A stretch of 51,552 bases of DNA from Terriglobia bacterium (lineage in GTDB: Bacteria; Acidobacteriota; Terriglobia; Bryobacterales; Bryobacteraceae), in the NCBI GenBank assembly GCA_003175985.1, contig PSRJ01000310.1, forward strand, positions 1 through 51,552, written 5' to 3'. A program made the translations under genes and the position numbers. How positions within the stretch are numbered: the stretch's first letter is position 1; every line of letters begins with the position of its first letter. Of this stretch, positions 50,023-51,552 are shown piece by piece. The notes beneath the pieces are model-generated. The model was given only the letters and a program-made list of their open reading frames with translations, had not been told where the DNA came from and ran no database searches.

Positions 50023-51453
50023 ATGGCCGAAATTGGCGGCGATCTCTTCTTCGCGACCATTCCTGAACTAAATAAGCTGCTCGTTTCGCGCCAGATTTCG
50101 GCGGGCGAACTGGCGCGCGCCGTAATCGGCCGCCTGGCACAACTGGGCCCTCGTTATAACGCGCTTGCACTGCTTCTGGAACAGCAGGCCATTCGCAAAG
50201 CCGAGGAGGTGGATAAGGAGCTCAAACGCGGGCGCACACGCGGTCCGCTGCAAGGCATTCCTTACGGCGTGAAAGATCTGGTCAGCTTTGCCGGGCAGCC
50301 GACCACATGGGGCGCGAAGCCCTACGCGGCGCAGGTGTTCGATTACGATGCGGCGGTAGTTACCAGGCTTGCCGGCGCCGGCTCGGTTCTGGCGGCAAAA
50401 CTCTCGACCGTGGAATTGGCCGGCGGCGGTGGTTATCGGTACGCGCGGGCTTCGCTGCAAGGACCCGGTCTCAATCCGTGGAATCGCACTCGCTGGTCGG
50501 GTGGTTCTTCCAGCGGGCCGGCCGCGGCCGTTGCCGCAGGATTGGTCCCGTTCGCCATCGGTTCGGAAACGTCAGGTTCGATTGTCACACCGGCATCTTA
50601 CTGCGGCGTCACTGCGCTGCGGCCGACTTACGGCTTGGTGAGCCGGTATGGCGCGATGGCGCTTTCCTGGACACTCGACAAGCTCGGCCCATTCGCGCGC
50701 AGTGCCGAAGATTGCGGGCTGATTTTACAGACTATCGCGGGAAAGGACAACAAAGACCCCGGCACGGCAGGAAAGAGTTTCTACTATACGCCGCAATACG
50801 CCCGCGACATGAAGGGGGTGCGTGCCGGTTACGCGCCGGTGGATTTTGCCGAATGGGCCGACCCTGCTGCGCGGCCGGCATTCGAAGCCGCCGTCAGCGT
50901 GCTCAAGGAAAGCGGCGTTCAATTGGTTGAAGCCAAGCTGCCGGATTTCCGCTACGGCCCGCTCATTTCAACTGTGATCGGCGCAGAAGAAGCTTCTGTC
51001 TTCGAAACTCTGATTCGCGGCGAGCAGGTCGATCAGTTAGCCGACCCGGAACAGATCGCCGGCCTGAAAGCCAACCTCGATATCCCAGCGGTTGCCTATT
51101 TGAAAGCGATGCGCGTGCGCCGCCTCATCCAAGATGCGTTCCAAAAGCTGTTTGCGGATGTCGACGTGCTGGTCACGATGGGCCGTTTCGGGCCTGCCAC
51201 GCCGGTTGACCAGTCGTTGGACGCGAATACGCGAAGCGGTCCGCCTCCGCTGGATCCCGGCATGACGGCTCTCATCCAGGCCGGCAACCTGGCGGGACTG
51301 CCCGCCCTGGTTTTGCCTTGCGGCTTCGCCGGAAATCTTCCGGTTGCATTACAGTTAGTCGGACCGCCGTTTTCGGAGAACGTGTTGCTGGCCGTAGGCC
51401 GTGAATTTCAGCAGCGCACGGACTGGCACAAGCGGCATCCGCCGGGAACGTAG
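50023..51453 (+). CDS. Amidase (amidase signature family)
   Basis: A 476-residue Ser-cisSer-Lys hydrolase related to GatA. The triad is present: K84 (PYGVKDL), cis-serine around S162/S163 (SGGSSSG) and the nucleophile S186 (GSETSGSIVTP). The usual GSDTGGS reads GSETSGS here, with a glutamate in place of aspartate, a modest deviation. Since no gatB or gatC is near, a free amide-hydrolase role is more likely than tRNA-dependent amidation. It follows the 64-residue gene by 7 bases. Confidence 0.9.
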   Translation: MAEIGGDLFFATIPELNKLLVSRQISAGELARAVIGRLAQLGPRYNALALLLEQQAIRKAEEVDKELKRGRTRGPLQGIPYGVKDLVSFAGQPTTWGAKPYAAQVFDYDAAVVTRLAGAGSVLAAKLSTVELAGGGGYRYARASLQGPGLNPWNRTRWSGGSSSGPAAAVAAGLVPFAIGSETSGSIVTPASYCGVTALRPTYGLVSRYGAMALSWTLDKLGPFARSAEDCGLILQTIAGKDNKDPGTAGKSFYYTPQYARDMKGVRAGYAPVDFAEWADPAARPAFEAAVSVLKESGVQLVEAKLPDFRYGPLISTVIGAEEASVFETLIRGEQVDQLADPEQIAGLKANLDIPAVAYLKAMRVRRLIQDAFQKLFADVDVLVTMGRFGPATPVDQSLDANTRSGPPPLDPGMTALIQAGNLAGLPALVLPCGFAGNLPVALQLVGPPFSENVLLAVGREFQQRTDWHKRHPPGT

Positions 51454-51481
51454 TAAACTGAAGAATCACCGCACGTCTTCC

Positions 51482-51552
51482 GGGCGCGTAGCTCAGTTGG
51501 TTAGAGCGCCTGCTTCACACGCAGGAGGTCACAGGTTCGAGTCCTGTCGCGC
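51482..51552 (+). tRNA. tRNA-Val (CAC anticodon), 3' end cut
   Basis: Acceptor arm GGGCGCG begins at 51482, then TA, D-arm GCTC-AGTTGGTTA-GAGC, anticodon stem CCTGC/GCAGG with loop TTCACAC (anticodon CAC, for valine GTG), variable loop AGGTC and T-arm ACAGG-TTCGAGT-CCTGT. The window ends inside the 3' acceptor strand (CGCGC), so about two paired bases, the discriminator base and any CCA are missing. Confidence 0.95.

Noticed and set aside
1..51552. Mobile elements, prophage, CRISPR arrays or toxin-antitoxin pairs
   Set aside because: No transposase, integrase, cas or phage motif was found, and no evenly spaced direct repeats of CRISPR type.

Overview
The window is a densely packed, GC-rich (about 60% by eye) bacterial chromosome segment. 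Several gene types fit Acidobacteriota, most likely a Solibacter/Bryobacter-like soil lineage: an ELWxxDGT beta-propeller, a fused aroD-aroE, small KYWA-motif and CxCGxC proteins, D-aminoacylase-like enzymes, and many multi-PAS histidine kinases. This placement is inference from gene content, not from a marker-gene tree. I saw no insertion sequence, integrase, phage gene or CRISPR array.

Layout. 0-2.3 kb: the end of a molybdate ABC transporter (modA, then a fused modBC). 2.35-6.7 kb: a sigma-54 response regulator and its membrane PDZ-GAF-PAS histidine kinase, reading away from 7.0-10.4 kb, which holds a polysaccharide-export set (Wza-like exporter, Wzz/GumC-like chain-length protein, separate tyrosine kinase). 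10.4-18 kb: a methyltransferase with an orphan LytS-like kinase, ribA, a sugar-phosphate transferase, an OmpR/EnvZ-type pair, a TylF-like methyltransferase and a secreted propeller protein. 18.1-19.7 kb: three short regulatory or unknown genes. 19.8-31 kb: a large signalling block. It opens with a hybrid kinase whose N-terminus closely matches the copper-dependent ethylene-binding domain of ETR1-type receptors. Six tightly spaced or overlapping genes follow: a receiver with a degenerate HD-GYP-like domain, a multi-PAS kinase, a membrane-anchored CxC thioredoxin-fold protein, a second multi-PAS kinase with a histidine-rich membrane sensor, a receiver-HDOD protein, and a second degenerate HD-GYP-like receiver. 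31-37.8 kb: a tolC-MFP-RND efflux operon ending in a YncE-like propeller. 37.9-41.5 kb: a secreted amidohydrolase, an ABC ATPase and a secreted alpha/beta hydrolase with a strong terminator. 41.5-44.1 kb: phosphoesterase, prfB with its programmed +1 frameshift, and a Sua5/TsaC gene, all overlapping. 44.1-51.5 kb: two PhoB-like regulators without a kinase, argD, two small conserved genes, a patatin, fused aroDE, a 64-residue small protein, an amidase, and a tRNA-Val cut by the window end.

The most interesting region is 19.8-31 kb. A bacterial ethylene-receptor-like kinase sits beside a self-contained phosphorelay island built by duplication: two kinases with near-identical catalytic cores and two paralogous output regulators. 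A related 24-base GC-rich element lies at both edges of the six-gene island. My working inference is that this is a small-molecule or metal/redox sensing system with several inputs feeding HDOD and HD-like outputs. The ligand and the outputs are not shown by sequence.
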